This document shows, one piece after another, positions 1 through 11,229 of a DNA stretch of 64,000 bases. The position numbers were made by a program, and so were the translations under genes. Within the stretch, counting starts at the first letter, position 1, and every line of letters starts with the position of its first letter. The notes beneath the pieces are model-generated. The model saw nothing but the letters and a program-made list of their open reading frames with translations. It did not search any database and had not been told where the DNA came from. The DNA comes from Reticulitermes lucifugus (taxonomy: Eukaryota > Arthropoda > Insecta > Blattodea > Rhinotermitidae): positions 8,357 through 72,356 of the forward strand of contig JAKCWW010001164.1 of NCBI GenBank assembly GCA_026260175.1, in the 5' to 3' direction.

Positions 1-147
1 TAGGTGTAATTATGTATTTGTTTATATACACTGAAAATAGTAGGTGTAATTATGTACTTGTTTATGTACACTGAAAATAGTAGGTGTAATTATGTATTTG
101 TTTATACACACTGAAAATAGTAGGTGTAATTATGTATTTGTTTATAA
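1..147. repeat. 40-bp minisatellite at left edge
   Basis: Head-to-tail units of exactly 40 bp start at 1, 41, 81 and 121; the last is cut short near 147. The first three units differ at only a few positions (for example tatttg versus tacttg). The array reaches the window edge, so its true copy number is unknown. No reading frame or known satellite family is recognised. Confidence 0.95.
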
Positions 148-815
148 GGTTGCACCGTGACCCCTTCTTGAGGTATCGTGGTAAGCGTGGTTACGTGAAC
201 ATGAGTGCGTATGCGTTTGAGTGTTTGTGATGGGTGTTCATAAACACATTTCTGCTGCGTTACATAATTTTAATTATTACTCTAAATAAAATTTAACTTT
301 TCCATTTAATTGCATTAACAAGCAATGCTACTGAACATTTCTGTGATATTAATGAAAAGTTTAAAATCCTTTAATTATTACAAGTATTTTTTTTCACAAG
401 TTATGACAGATTGAGTTCCATAATATTGTAGACGTTGTTTAGAAATGCTGGTCATTGCTTTAGTCTGTCATACCGTGTTCAAATGATAACTATCCCAGTT
501 TCGTAACCAGCACTGACAATTAGTTACAATATCCTGCCCAATTACATACCTAATCGCTTATTTGTACCGCTGAACACGCGATGTATTAATGTGTCTGTTG
601 CCTGTGTGCACTAATATCCAGAACTCATATGCATGTCCGTAGAACAATTTCAAAATTGCTCCGTGGGAATTCACAGACTATTGAACAATTTGGGTGTTTC
701 AGTTACATTTTTCGGTTGACTGCCGAATTAAATTTTAAAGCGAACTTTTCTCCGCTATATAATATAAATCTGGGAGAAAATTATTATGATCAATTGTGAG
801 CTCCAGACCCACATA
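148..815. other. No gene seen
   Basis: AT-rich unique-looking sequence. I see no convincing coding frame, RNA gene or repeat. Confidence 0.6.
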
Positions 816-925
816 TGTATGGTAAAATGACAAGGAAACTTAGAGAAATAGGGTGAGATGTTGTGGGCAGGGTTTATTGGGCTTAGGACTGGGGTCAGAA
901 GCCAGTGCAATTGCGTCCTGAAGTG
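816..925 (+). mobile_element. Old LINE 3'-end fragment (LINE family 2)
   Basis: The stretch around 865-915 lines up by eye with the last coding part of LINE family 2, which is clearer at 31,382 and 60,120. The shared signal is a 'gggctggatt...ctcaggatagggac' type segment that encodes W-I-x-L-A-Q-D-R in better copies. Here it is very decayed, with stops. The TATG tract at 966 starts shortly after it. Confidence 0.4.
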
Positions 926-965
926 TAGAAATCGTTTTTGTTGCACGAGTTTAACGATTTGTTAG

Positions 966-1330
966 CAGTCATATATGTATGTGTTATGTATGTGTGTTAT
1001 GTATGTATGTATTTATGTATGTATGTATGTACGTGTGTACGTATGTACGTATGTATGTATGTACGTATGTATGTATGTATGTATGTATGTATGTATATAT
1101 GTATGTATGTATGTATATCTGTATGTATGTATGTGTGTGTGTATATGCATGTATGTGTGTGTATATATATGTATGTGTGTATGTAAGTACATATGCTTAC
1201 ATGTATGTATGTACGTGTGTATATGTGTGTATATATATGTATGTGTGTATGTAAGTACATATGCTTACATGTATGTATGTACGTGTGTATATGTGTGTGT
1301 ATCTATGTATGCATGTACACATGCACTCAA
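966..1330. repeat. TATG/TG microsatellite with internal 68-bp duplication
   Basis: About 365 bp made almost only of GTAT, GTGT and GTAC tetramers. Inside it a 68-bp period is visible: 'gtaagtacatatgcttac' recurs at 1183 and 1251 with matching flanks. All open frames here are low-complexity repeats of Met-Tyr-Val-Cys or Tyr-Ile-His-Thr and are not genes. The tract may have grown from a retroposon 3' tail, since a LINE fragment lies just upstream and another LINE at 10.7 kb ends in the same tetramer. Confidence 0.95.
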
Positions 1331-1339
1331 GTGTTTGTG

Positions 1340-2770
1340 TTTGTGAATGAGTTTATTCACGTAGGCAGTTCCTTATGCATGCTTTCTCAGATGCGCATGT
1401 TTTTAGAGTCGAAATGATGATAGTGAAATATAGGCTGGTTTGAATGAAGAAAGACACGTTCGTGGTGTGTTTCAAGGCAGACTGCTGTGTCAACACTTGC
1501 ATACAAAACCTGTAATAAGCCAAGACAGAATAGCGTAACTGCACGCCGTGAATAGAACCTCGGATTTTAAATATAATTGGCTACCTCCGGATCGACAATC
1601 GAAAACGAGACCTCCGAAATGTTACGTAATTCGGAGGTTCAGTCGAACTAATGTGTATGTGACATGATACGAAGTTAGTATGTGGATGTGGTTGGTACAC
1701 GTGCGTTATGCCCACTGCATTCACCGTACCTGATTGCTGTGTACTGCTTGTCTGCTTGCCAGCAGTATTGTTCTGTTGAGCTCGAGTTTATTTGTGATGT
1801 TTTATTTCGGCTTAGATGTTTGGACAGTTGTCAGGTTCCTAATCATTTTAAATATAATGCGTGACCTAAATGTGCGTGATAGTGTATCGAGTTACGTGTT
1901 TGTGCTGCTGCCTATCTGGAGAAGCCAGAATGAAGGAATGGTTTGATAAATAACCCAGCGTGCAACGTGGCTTCTCGTTCCTCATTTACATTACATTCTG
2001 TAAATTCATGTTAACAAAATGAAGCACGAAATGACGCTTCACAAAATATCAGGTGGCCCGAAAGAAACTTGCGATGGAGAAATATGAACTGCATGAGAGT
2101 AATATACGATAGAAATCAGTATCATCAGTATGAAGCTGGACGTTTATTAAACGAAGACGTGGTGTAAAGTGGAACGTCCTTAAAAGTTGCTAACGTAGAT
2201 ATTATTATTGTATTTTTAACGTGCAGAAAAAGCTGTATTGCAAGTTGTTTTGTCCTCATCCTAGCAGTGGTTCTAGTTTGAGGTTTCCCTGAGTGAAGTG
2301 TTTTCCTTGTGTCCTAGGCGTACAGTAGGCAAAAATTAAAATTTAACACGACTAATTGTTTTAGAAAGAAAATGTCAGCATATGTTGAAGAAATGTACCG
2401 ATTGTGGTTTAAATAAGTTAAGCATTAATGCAGGGGTGTATACTTTTTTTTAAAATCTAGGTAACGCCTTAAAATTATGGGCGCCAGAAAAGTGGCGTGA
2501 AGTAAGTTGCATAATGAGGTGCTGCCGTGCAGCCTTTAGTGCATTAATGCGTTAACAATTTGATATTGTAATTGAGATGTTTATAAACCGATTAAAGGTA
2601 ACGGCGTAATAGAATTGGAATAAACTAGGAACACCTTGAAACTTAAGAGTGTAGGCCTATACACTGATATTACAAATCAACCACAGCTGCTACCTAAAGA
2701 GCCACTTCCTGCACATATAATACTATCAATATAGGTATTGATTTCCACACAAGTGCTAGGATAATATTAA
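1340..2770. other. No gene seen; one small hairpin
   Basis: No supported gene. A 9-bp inverted repeat (acctccgaa / ttcggaggt) with an 11-base loop lies at 1610-1638; its role is unknown. Confidence 0.5.
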
Positions 2771-2940
2771 AATAAATGATAAATATGCATATAGTGTGAA
2801 GGTGTGATCTGGTTTGAAGTGGACCCGGGTATAGTCCAGAAGCAAACTTTTGGAAAATAAATGATAAATATGTATATAGTGTGACGGTGTGATCTGGTTT
2901 GAAGTGGGCCGGGTATAGTCCAGCAGCAAACTTTTGGAAA
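2771..2940. repeat. 85-bp tandem duplication
   Basis: Two adjacent copies (2771-2855 and 2856-2940) share 'aataaatgataaatat', 'tgtgatctggtttgaagtgg' and 'gcaaacttttggaaa', with about five differences. The high identity suggests a fairly recent duplication. Confidence 0.9.
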
Positions 2941-4880
2941 TGCTTTTCTGTAACGGAAGAAAAATTTGTTGGACAGCTGCGTGACTATGGCCTCCTCAAG
3001 AAGGATGATGCTCCATGCACTTAGTCGTTGTATATGTAAAACGACGTCATGTCACGGGGCAGAATGTTGATCTAAAGTATGCAGAAATGAAGCATCGGAT
3101 AATCGCGAGCTGCTGGAACGAAGAGCCAGAGGCAGTACTTAGGTCGAAGCTGGACCGCTAATTTGGGGCTCAGAGAAGTTCCAGGAAGTATCCTTTCTGT
3201 GTTTACAATCTTTGCGATCACACGATCATGACGCTATCACGTATAGTTAGTTTCTTTTTTTTTTACAGCCGTTGTCAGTGCCAGGTGCGTGACCGTTATC
3301 TTCGGACATTCTGAGCTTCGTGGGGCCAATTTTACCCCAGATTACCCACATAAAGATTACGTTATTTAGTCATATCTACGTGAGAATGTAATGTTTTTAT
3401 TTAAGTGACTTCGGTATTTCTGTGCAATATTTTCTTCTTGTAGTTGGTACGTTTGTGTTTTAGAGACATATAAGCATTAGCAAAATAAATTCAATACCTG
3501 AAATACAAATAGAACACATACTATCAAATATCCATTTGCTTCTGTAGGGTTCTGTACAAGAAAGCTGTCCATGCTGTAACATTTGCAAGATTGCGTGTCT
3601 AGGAGTGAAACGAAAGAAACCGGAAGCATAGGAAATAAAATTCTACTGTGTTTGCGGCACACAGAATGAATGCAAAAATTAAAAAAATCTGAAACAAGAT
3701 AAACAGAAGGAAATAAAGAAACGAGGGCTTGCATAGAGTTTATGAATTAATGGAAAGAATTAATTTAATAGGAAAACATATCAAAGAGTCGGATATTAGG
3801 CCTACGTATTACCAGACTGATGAAATTAAAACAAGAAGACATAGTGATATTGACATTTAACTGTCTTATGTTAGCTAATTTTATTCTTCCATTGAGGGTG
3901 CTGGAATTTATAGTTTATTTTTATCGAATTTCAATTTTGTGTGATGTAAATTACAATTCGTAAGGGTGAAAAAAAATTGTTTTTTATAAGAAGGTACTGC
4001 TTTTATAAAACCGTTACCTAACTCAAAATGTAAGTAATATGCAGAATCTTATGCGGAACATTTTAAAAATAATTTGCATTTATTTTAAGCGCGTAGTAGG
4101 AGAAGTAGTCTGCGACTCTGCATGCCAGTATCCACACTGTGATCAGTTTTGCAGCATTACCTCTTATCCTACCGCAATTGGTTTATATCTCTATTATAGG
4201 AACATCCAGGAAAGTTAGATAGCCTATGCAGTAATGTAAAGAAAACATTCGTCGATAAATGTGTAACGCAAACTGCATTTAACGTGTAATTATTTTCCCT
4301 TATTATTCGGCTCCTGATGATATTTGCCACAGTGAATCATTGTTGTATGCATCATGTAAATTTTCGCATGTGTGTCCGGAAACGGGTGGTCATGACAAGG
4401 GAATTTTCGTGCTTTGCCCAGTCGTATCTTATAAATGTTATAAGAAATTAGCTACCCAAGGGTAAACGTAATCCATTCAGTCACATCTTCATTACACAAA
4501 AAAAAATAAAACAAATTAGTAAAGAGCAAGGGCTGTATCTTCACGTACATTAAGTTAACCTTTTCCAATATCAATAGCCTCCTATTCAATGGGTCCTGGA
4601 ATTCTTTATTCTGTGGTAAAGTGGTAGGTGTGTGAAGGTGACCACCCAACTCTTTCTACTGCCGAGGTGAAGAATGATTTGAAATATAATTTTACTCCCC
4701 TCGAAGCCTGCATGATGTGGGCAGGGAAATTTCACCATTACGTTCATTCCTACATAACCTTAATTCTCTTTTGGAACATGTTTCAATATGACGCAAAAAG
4801 TTCGGCAAAATAAAGTTTACATGATATACAATTTCGTAACTGAAGAAGCTGCCCTGAATCTGATTGAACCTCGGGAATTC
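2941..4880. other. No firm gene; possible transposase trace at left
   Basis: At about 2941-3060 one frame reads FVGQLRDYGLLKKDDAPC and a nearby frame reads VKRRHVT. This faintly recalls the N-terminal zinc-binding part of IS1595/ISXO2-like transposase ORFs seen in arthropods, but the match is short and broken by stops. The rest, to 4880, shows nothing I can support. Confidence 0.25.
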
Positions 4881-4894
4881 TCCCGGGATTGAAT

Positions 4895-5160
4895 ATCATC
4901 AATCTCCATCGCCGAAGCAAAATCTTGGCGGTTACAAATTTAAAGATGAACGCGAGTTGGAAACAGTTGTGACAAGATGCCTGACAACACAGGACACAGA
5001 CGTCTGTCAACGGGGAACAGGAAAGCACGTCCCATGATATGATGGACATCCGCTTCAATTGTGGAAATGTGGGGTAACACTGCAATTAAATATGTGCTTA
5101 AACGTTTAGAGCTCAAAGTGAGAAACCCAAAATATATTCATTTTAAACTTATTTTCTGAA
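4895..5160 (+). mobile_element. mariner transposase remnant (C-terminal end)
   Basis: Read on the + strand from 4909, the sequence gives PKQNLGGYKFKDERELETVV and then TRCLTTQDTDVCQRGTGKHV. This matches the C-terminal end of Tc1/mariner transposases (family pattern: PL...L.G..F.DD.E.E..V..WL..Q..DFY..GI.KLV.RYDKCL). A stop codon follows the KHVP stretch, and the RYDKCL region is degraded. The catalytic DDD part is absent. The 3' flank to about 5160 (including 'aaacccaaaat') also matches the flank of the second copy at 57,085, so the non-coding tail belongs to the element. I see no terminal inverted repeat. Confidence 0.8.
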
Positions 5161-5164
5161 CAGA

Positions 5165-7640
5165 TTTCTTATATTTCAAGAAATATAATATTCTGCCATT
5201 CGATAAAGTACTTGTGTTATGTGTTACTTCCGCGGTAAAATTTGCAAGTCCTTGTCTTATCTGTCGTATTGATTAACGTTTGTCGTATTCATTACATTTT
5301 GTCCTTAATAATGCAATTTATTCTGAATTAAATGAAGTTACATAAAGACCTGTGGAATCAATTAATTAGTAAATCGCAGTCAGATGCACATATAGTTGTG
5401 TTTAGAAGGTTATTTACTAATTAACTAATATAATATAAAGGGACGATCTGATACCTTGCATTAAGTCAGATGTAGACCAGAATGAAGCGTATGAAATCGT
5501 ACGGAAGGACTGACAGCTCTCGGTGCCTGAGTCTTCTTTAACAAGAAAGAAAGTTCATTAAACATATGCACAGTGTGTGTATTCACAATCACATTCCTTC
5601 CGTGTTTATAACATAGGCGACATTTGTTACTGTCATAACTATTGAAAAGAAAACAGTTGACGTGTTTGCTTCTTTCTTTTTGTCTTTCTCTTTTATCCCT
5701 CCCTTATTTTTTTGTCCTTCTTTCACTTTACCTTCAACGTTATTTGTTGGCGTTCTGTATTTCTGCTCCCTATGTACTTAAAGTTGTCACTGAAATATGT
5801 GACTGTGCTTATCAACCTCTCGTTACAGTCTCGATATCACAATGAAATTTTGAACTCAGTACATATAAAGTAGATCGATCACGCTGAACATGAAGGCGTT
5901 TGACAATCTTGCAAATGTTGTGAGGCGGGTCTACGTTTAATATATTCTCATACAATAAAGTGAATGTGAAAACAAAAGTATATACTTCCCATTCATTTAT
6001 GTCGCTGTGTCCACTGTGATTAACTGTGTCTGCAGTGGGATACACAAGACATATCGTACTAGAGATTGGACCCCCTCTCACTCCGGAACTCGCACAAATA
6101 CCTGTTTTCAATGGGCACGGAATAATTTTTACTGTATAAGTGAAAAGCTGTCCGCAGTTATTGATGTTGCACTAAATTTGTCAAGGGACAAGTTGATTGA
6201 TTTTTTCTAAAATTTTATTCTTTATTAAATTTTTCTAAAAATCAGATTCTTATTTTTTTGATATACAGTGTTTTATATTGATTTAGTTAATGTAAAATCA
6301 ATGTACTTTTTCAAAAGATAGAGTTATTTAATTGTTAATAGCCCTACACTTTTGCCTGATTTTTAACTTTTCACTTTTTTGGACGATAGGCTGAATATTT
6401 ATTGATATATTTATATATGCTTCATATTTACATGTGTCGTCGTTACAATTGTGCGAAGAGTGACAGTGCTTTCATGTAGAGTATTACCAAAAACCGGCTA
6501 ACTATTACAGACCGAATTCATTTCCAAAATTTTTAAACAATATAAATGTACGCAACGTAATGTGTAGGAAGCAGCTGTGCTTTTTACTTGGCTTACCCAA
6601 AAGCCAATTCTCATCCCGGAGGTCAGCTCTTTTGTGACTTTTTTCATTCTATCATTTCGATTTTTATTTTTTCAGAAACAAGCAAAATAACACAACTGAA
6701 CTAAATACCCCACACCTTCGTGTAAGTGAACCGTGGCATCTCTTGATGGCGTGACAATACTCCGTTCTGTTCTATTGGCGCCATGTTACCCTGTTACGTC
6801 AAGAATCTAAAGACGACATGCACACAGTTTTGTGTAACTTTTCTTTCCAATTCATCTCCCATGCTTAGACCTTACGGACTGGTTTCAGATTTCAGCGAAG
6901 GTAATTTATCACACAGGCAGCAAGTTATAGTCGGCTTGGTCTGTTTCCGAAAACAAAAATTTATGCCCATCTGTAGTAACGAATATATGAAAAATAAAAA
7001 ATAGAGACATAAGATGCATTGTATTATTTCTTCAAAATGAAATAATCTACGAGAGTAAACACATGTATGGATACAGGCAACAGATGTTGATTGTCCTTAA
7101 GCTTTCTAATAATTTTTCACTGGCACTTTTCCACGCAAACTTTTGTATAAAATTTGTCTATTAATCACTGTCAGAAAGACAGAATGGAATGATGTTATAA
7201 AGATGAGTCGCTCAGCTGAAACAAGATTAAATCTGTCTTCTGCTAGCAGCAGTGTAGTGAAAGGATGAACAGGCAAAACAACGGTGTTTAGGTGGGACAA
7301 TATTCTTGACGCCATTCCGCCAATTGAGGAGCCGATACTTTGGAAACCCTGCTTTACATCACTGCACTGGTTATGCCAGACAGACCGGCGTCGAATCATT
7401 TCGAAGGAAAATTAAAAATAATGGAGCGCTTTTTTCTGTACGGTGTTTTACGGCGCGGTCAGCAGCTAGCCTATATAACGTCGAATGGCAGCATAACTAC
7501 TGGGCTTGGTCTAGATTAATGTTCGTTCACGCCATTTTTCTGGAGGGACCACAAAAACGTCACACAACACGATCTCCAGATTTTAACCCAGGTCCTACCA
7601 AGTACGAATTTTTAAGATTAGCCATTCTCAGTGAAACAGC
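5165..7640. other. No gene seen
   Basis: About 2.5 kb of AT-rich sequence. Open frames of up to about 123 codons show no recognisable domain, and start and splice signals do not support an exon. Confidence 0.5.
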
Positions 7641-7645
7641 AGTAG

Positions 7646-7735
7646 CGATGATGATGATGATGACGACGACGAGGTGATGATGATGATAGTGACGACGAGG
7701 TAATGATGATGGCGACGATGATGATGGTGACACGG
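7646..7735. repeat. GAT/GAC trinucleotide microsatellite
   Basis: An imperfect run of gatgat, gacgac and gaggtgat blocks directly precedes the foldback element at 7779. It creates a spurious Met-Met-Met run in one frame. Confidence 0.9.
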
Positions 7736-7778
7736 GATCTAAGGTTCTTTTGCGTGATTTCAGGCTTCGGCTGCGATG

Positions 7779-8017
7779 TAGATGAGATCTGCGCTCTTCT
7801 GGGATATTACGCAGCGTTGACTGGTAGTTCTGTACGGACGTTTCGGAACATCATATCGGTCCCATCTTCAAGGGTCAAGAAGTCCAAGAAGAAAGCGTGG
7901 GCTTCCTTCTTGGACTTCTTGACCCTTGAAAATGGGACCGATATGATGTTCCGAAACGTCTTTACAGAACTACCATTCAACTCTGCGTAATATGCCAGAA
8001 GAGCGCAGATCTCATCT
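7779..8017. mobile_element. Foldback element, best copy (two ~115-bp inverted arms)
   Basis: The left arm (7779-7892) and right arm (7905-8017) are inverted copies around a short centre; 'gatgagatctgcgctcttct' at 7781 returns inverted at the right end. Each arm carries, in outward-to-centre order, a 'cttctgg.atattacgc' block, a 'gactggtag' block, a 'gacgtttcgg' block, a 'gtcccatcttcaagg' block and 'gtcaagaagtccaagaag'. Read toward the outside, the arm resembles a decayed hammerhead core: CTTGAAGAT, then a GGGAC/GTTCC stem, then GAAACGTC. No protein is encoded. Diverged relatives lie at 17,325, 24,660, 25,295, 32,795, 39,957 and 46,995. It is probably a non-autonomous foldback or MITE-like element; the mobilising enzyme is unknown. 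No target duplication was resolved. Confidence 0.8.
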
Positions 8018-8321
8018 AAGGTTATTTTGGCGGTATCAAATTGCTGTTTTCTGGGACGTGACCTTGTTTACCTTAACTCCACTTTCAAGGCTCGGCTGTG
8101 AAGAAGACAACAGGTTTTCTCGAACAGTTTAGACCATCTACCCGGCGGTGTCGTGTTGTAGCAGATGGTCTTAGTAATACTGATGATAACTGAACTCTTT
8201 ATTTACATGCTGACTCTGCAGCCTAGTGATTAATTACATAATCAACAACAATACCCAAAAATAAAATGCGTACGGACACATGGAATTAAAGGGCACAAAG
8301 CGCTAGGAAAAGCACAGAAAT

Positions 8322-8382
8322 ACGACGATGATGATGAGGATGATGATAATGATGATAATAATATTAATAATAATAACAACAA
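8322..8382. repeat. GAT/AAT microsatellite
   Basis: An imperfect gatgatgat run grades into aataataat and aacaac. Simple sequence. Confidence 0.9.
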
Positions 8383-8699
8383 GCTATGAGAAACATTACA
8401 TTTTTCGGCATGGAATTCTACTGTAAACCCAATAAATGAAAGTCGGATTAAAAGACACAAATCACTAAATTTACTTGGTCGATATGGATGTGAAACTCGA
8501 TATCTCGCCCAAAGACAAGAACTCATATATCATGGGGCATTCGAGAGCAAAATGATTGGAATATTCGTATTTGAGAGACAGGAAGTAAGAGGGGATAGGG
8601 AAAGGTGCATAATGAGGAGCTTTGTAATATGTACAGTTGAAAGACAATATTCGAGTGATGAAATCAAGGGGGATGGAAGGAGAAGGACATATATTACGC

Positions 8700-8950
8700 A
8701 TGTAAATTTTTGTAACATACACGTTTGCAGGCTTTGCGAGAGCCTGAGAGGAAGATACCTCTTGGGAGACGTATGTGTAGATAGGAGAATAATATCAAAA
8801 TGTCTTTTAAAAACGAGGGTATGAATGTGTGAGCTGGATTAAACCGACGCAGGACAAGATTATAATAGCGGATTTTTGTGAAAGTGATAACGAACCGTTT
8901 GCCACCACGATCGACGAGGGGTTTCTTGATGAACAGAGTGGCTGTCATTT
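8700..8950 (+). mobile_element. Old LINE 3'-end fragment (LINE family 2)
   Basis: One frame gives GYECVSWIKPTQDKI near 8815-8860. This fits the family-2 end motif GxxGVDWIxLAQDR seen in other copies of this window. The stretch upstream ('gagagcctgagaggaagatacctcttggg') fits the KPEGKRPLG block but lies in another frame. It is a decayed, 5'-truncated copy. Confidence 0.4.
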
Positions 8951-8959
8951 TTTATAGAA

Positions 8960-10140
8960 CGCCTCTGTTCTGTGGAGTTAAGTCTTACATGTTATAATTA
9001 CGGTATTTTAGTGGAATAGTTCTGTGTTTGAACTCTGTTAGAAATATTTCGTTATCAGCTGTGCTACTTTAAAGGCAAATATTTAGAATTGCCGGAGGGT
9101 CGATTAGCTGAACTCCACCAACCTGAAACATATGGCGCTGCTCCATGTAACGGTTATTAATTTCAATGTGTCCCTACATTAGGGTCCTTCCATAGGGAAC
9201 CGACTGGTGATACACCTAATAATCCTCACCGACGCACGATCTCGGTGACATTAAGAATGGAAGACTGTAAGCAGAGAGCTATTTGCAAATATTCTATTCA
9301 AGAAAGACATTTATATTATACTGTTTTACAGATGTGAAAGGGAATGATGCCCTTTTATGCCCTCGTACCCTTCATAAATAATGTGCAGTCTCCCCTGTAA
9401 TTCTAATATCCTATCTCCTGTGTAGATACTTTTTGTTTCTGTACTTTAATTCTTTCCACCTTCTGCCCTTTCCGACAGAACACGTGTTAGTCCTCTAGCT
9501 TCATCTACCTCTTTGTCAGTTTCTTCATCTCCTGGCCTAATTAGCGCTCCCGGAACGGGAAGTCAAAATGTAACGTCTTGAGTTTTCAGACTAAGTAAAC
9601 GCCGAAGTTGTGTGCCGGCATCTCTACGACCTGAAAGCAGAAAACTGGTTTCAATATTGTCGTGTTCAAAGTATCTCCCTTTCAGTACGTTCATACATAT
9701 TGATGTACGAATTTCAGTAGACACCATTCACAATATATTGTAAGCAACGGTTTCCAGTCTGTATTAAAGAAATAACATGACTGGATTTTCTAAGGTATCA
9801 TTGACTTATCTCAGGCTTTAACAAACAAACTAACTAATTAACTAAATAAGTTAACTGGACAATCGAATACCAAAGTCCGCCATTAGGTAAGATCCTGAAC
9901 CTGTACAATTTACTCCTTATAGTTCTTCTAAGATGTCACTTCTAGGAGGTTCCCCATTAAATATCTGTATTAATTTCTGCCACTACCAGCTCTTTATTTA
10001 TGAGATATTAGAAATAGTAATAATACTAATAATACTACTAATAATAATTTTCTTAAGATTCTTTTTAGTACTTATCACTTCCTTCTTTCAAGTTGTTGCA
10101 TCTTAGGCACGTTTGTATAGTCTCGAAAAGCGCCTATTAA
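8960..10140. other. No gene seen
   Basis: AT-rich sequence with short AAT and AACT simple stretches near 9825-9860 and 10,015-10,050. No supported coding region. Confidence 0.5.
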
Positions 10141-10149
10141 TCTTCATCA

Positions 10150-10280
10150 TGTTTGCATGCGTCAGTGCGGTTCCCACTGGTCCGATTTCTGTGAAATTTA
10201 ATATAGGGCGCTTTAATGAAAATCTGTCGAGAAACTCTAAACTTGGGTAAAATCCGGAACTTTACATGAAGAACTAAGTA
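10150..10280 (+). repeat. Fragment of dispersed repeat R1
   Basis: It aligns by eye with 33,985-34,160. Shared blocks in the same order are 'tcccactgg', 'gtgaaattt/atgaaatttt', 'tcgagaa' and 'tttacat.aag'. Diverged, with no coding capacity seen. Confidence 0.6.
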
Positions 10281-10289
10281 AGTTTTATT

Positions 10290-10690
10290 GTTGCCGGCGA
10301 GATTAAACTGACTGAAACGGTATCAGGCCCTTAGGATAGCTGAGGAGGTATAAATACTACGCGAACGCGTCTCGGTGTTACGTTACATGTGCGCTGCCTA
10401 TTTTGTTTATTTCTGCAGCCTATACAGCTTATGCATTCCCTTTTTGTGATTTATTCCAAGCCACCTCAGTGTCCTTGATTTCAGAACAAAGGCCATGCAG
10501 TAAAATCATCCAGCCACAGCCGCTTCCGACCGCACATTTTACCATTAATTATGCACTGATCATCCTCACATTCTACAGTATAATATGAGCTACTGGCCAC
10601 GTCTGTACATAAAATTCTTTAAGTAACTACATAGTTAAGAACACAAACTATATAAGGCGACATCTATATAGGCTACCTGCTTTATTATTT
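10290..10690. other. No gene; weak TATA-like site
   Basis: 'ggtataaata' at about 10,347 is followed by a short CpG-rich run (ctacgcgaacgcgtctcgg). That is promoter-like in miniature, but nothing downstream reads as an exon, so I do not call a gene. Confidence 0.25.
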
Positions 10691-10699
10691 TCCTCAATA

Positions 10700-11225
10700 T
10701 CTCATACATACATACATACATACATACATACATAATACATTCCATGGATCCGTAAGTCTGTCGAAGTGACAACTGGATGTGGAATAAGTCATAATATACA
10801 AATATACAAAGAATTTTACATTTGAACACTATAAACTAAAACACTATAAACGTGTTACATACCGCACTATGAATCATCTTTATACATAAGAAATTCATCT
10901 ACTGAGTAAAAGCAGTGTGTATTTAAGTATTTTCTTAATGCTAATTTAAATTTTGTCTTTTCATTCTTAAGACTTATGAGACTCAGAGGGAGTCTGTTGA
11001 AAATTCTGATACCGGCATAGAATGCATTTTTTTTAAAACAAGATAGGTTGGCATTTGGTCTATGCAGGTGGTGCTTATTGCTGTGTCTGTACTGTGTGTA
11101 GATGGATTTGTTTGAAAATGTTCTTGATTGTTTAAAACAAAGTTCATTAATGAAAATATATGTTGACATGTAATAGGTAAAATCTCTAATTTTTTATTTT
11201 TTCAAATCGCTTTAAATTGGCGGAG
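10700..11225 (-). mobile_element. LINE 3' end with ORF2 C-terminus and TATG tail
   Basis: The - strand frame from about 11,169 to 10,867 encodes about 100 residues with the C-terminal signature of insect jockey/CR1-type ORF2 proteins: HRPNANLSCFKKNAFYAG, then IRIFNRLPLSLISLKNEK, then KFKLALRKYLNTHCFYSVDE. Family pattern: F-x-x-L-P-x-x-I/L-K, K-F-K-x-x-L-x-x-x-L, FY-S-x-x-E-F/Y. The frame ends at a stop, and the 3' untranslated part runs leftward to a (CATA)n run at 10,706-10,733 (TATG on the element strand), typical of a LINE 3' tail. The copy is 5'-truncated before the reverse transcriptase core. The intact C-terminal frame suggests it is younger than the other LINE fragments here. Confidence 0.8.
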
Positions 11226-11229
11226 AACA

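Noticed and set aside
1-147. CRISPR-like array (regular 40-bp repeats)
   Set aside because: Units are contiguous with no unique spacers, and the genome is eukaryotic; a minisatellite.
938-1346. Overlapping long frames rich in Met-Tyr-Val-Cys (and Tyr-Ile-His-Thr on the other strand)
   Set aside because: Translations of the TATG microsatellite in different frames, not genes.
7306-7677. 123-codon + strand frame before the foldback element
   Set aside because: Its C-terminus runs into the GAT microsatellite and the rest matches nothing I know.
8242-8526. Serine/leucine-rich - strand frame
   Set aside because: The serine run is the GAT/AAT microsatellite read in reverse.
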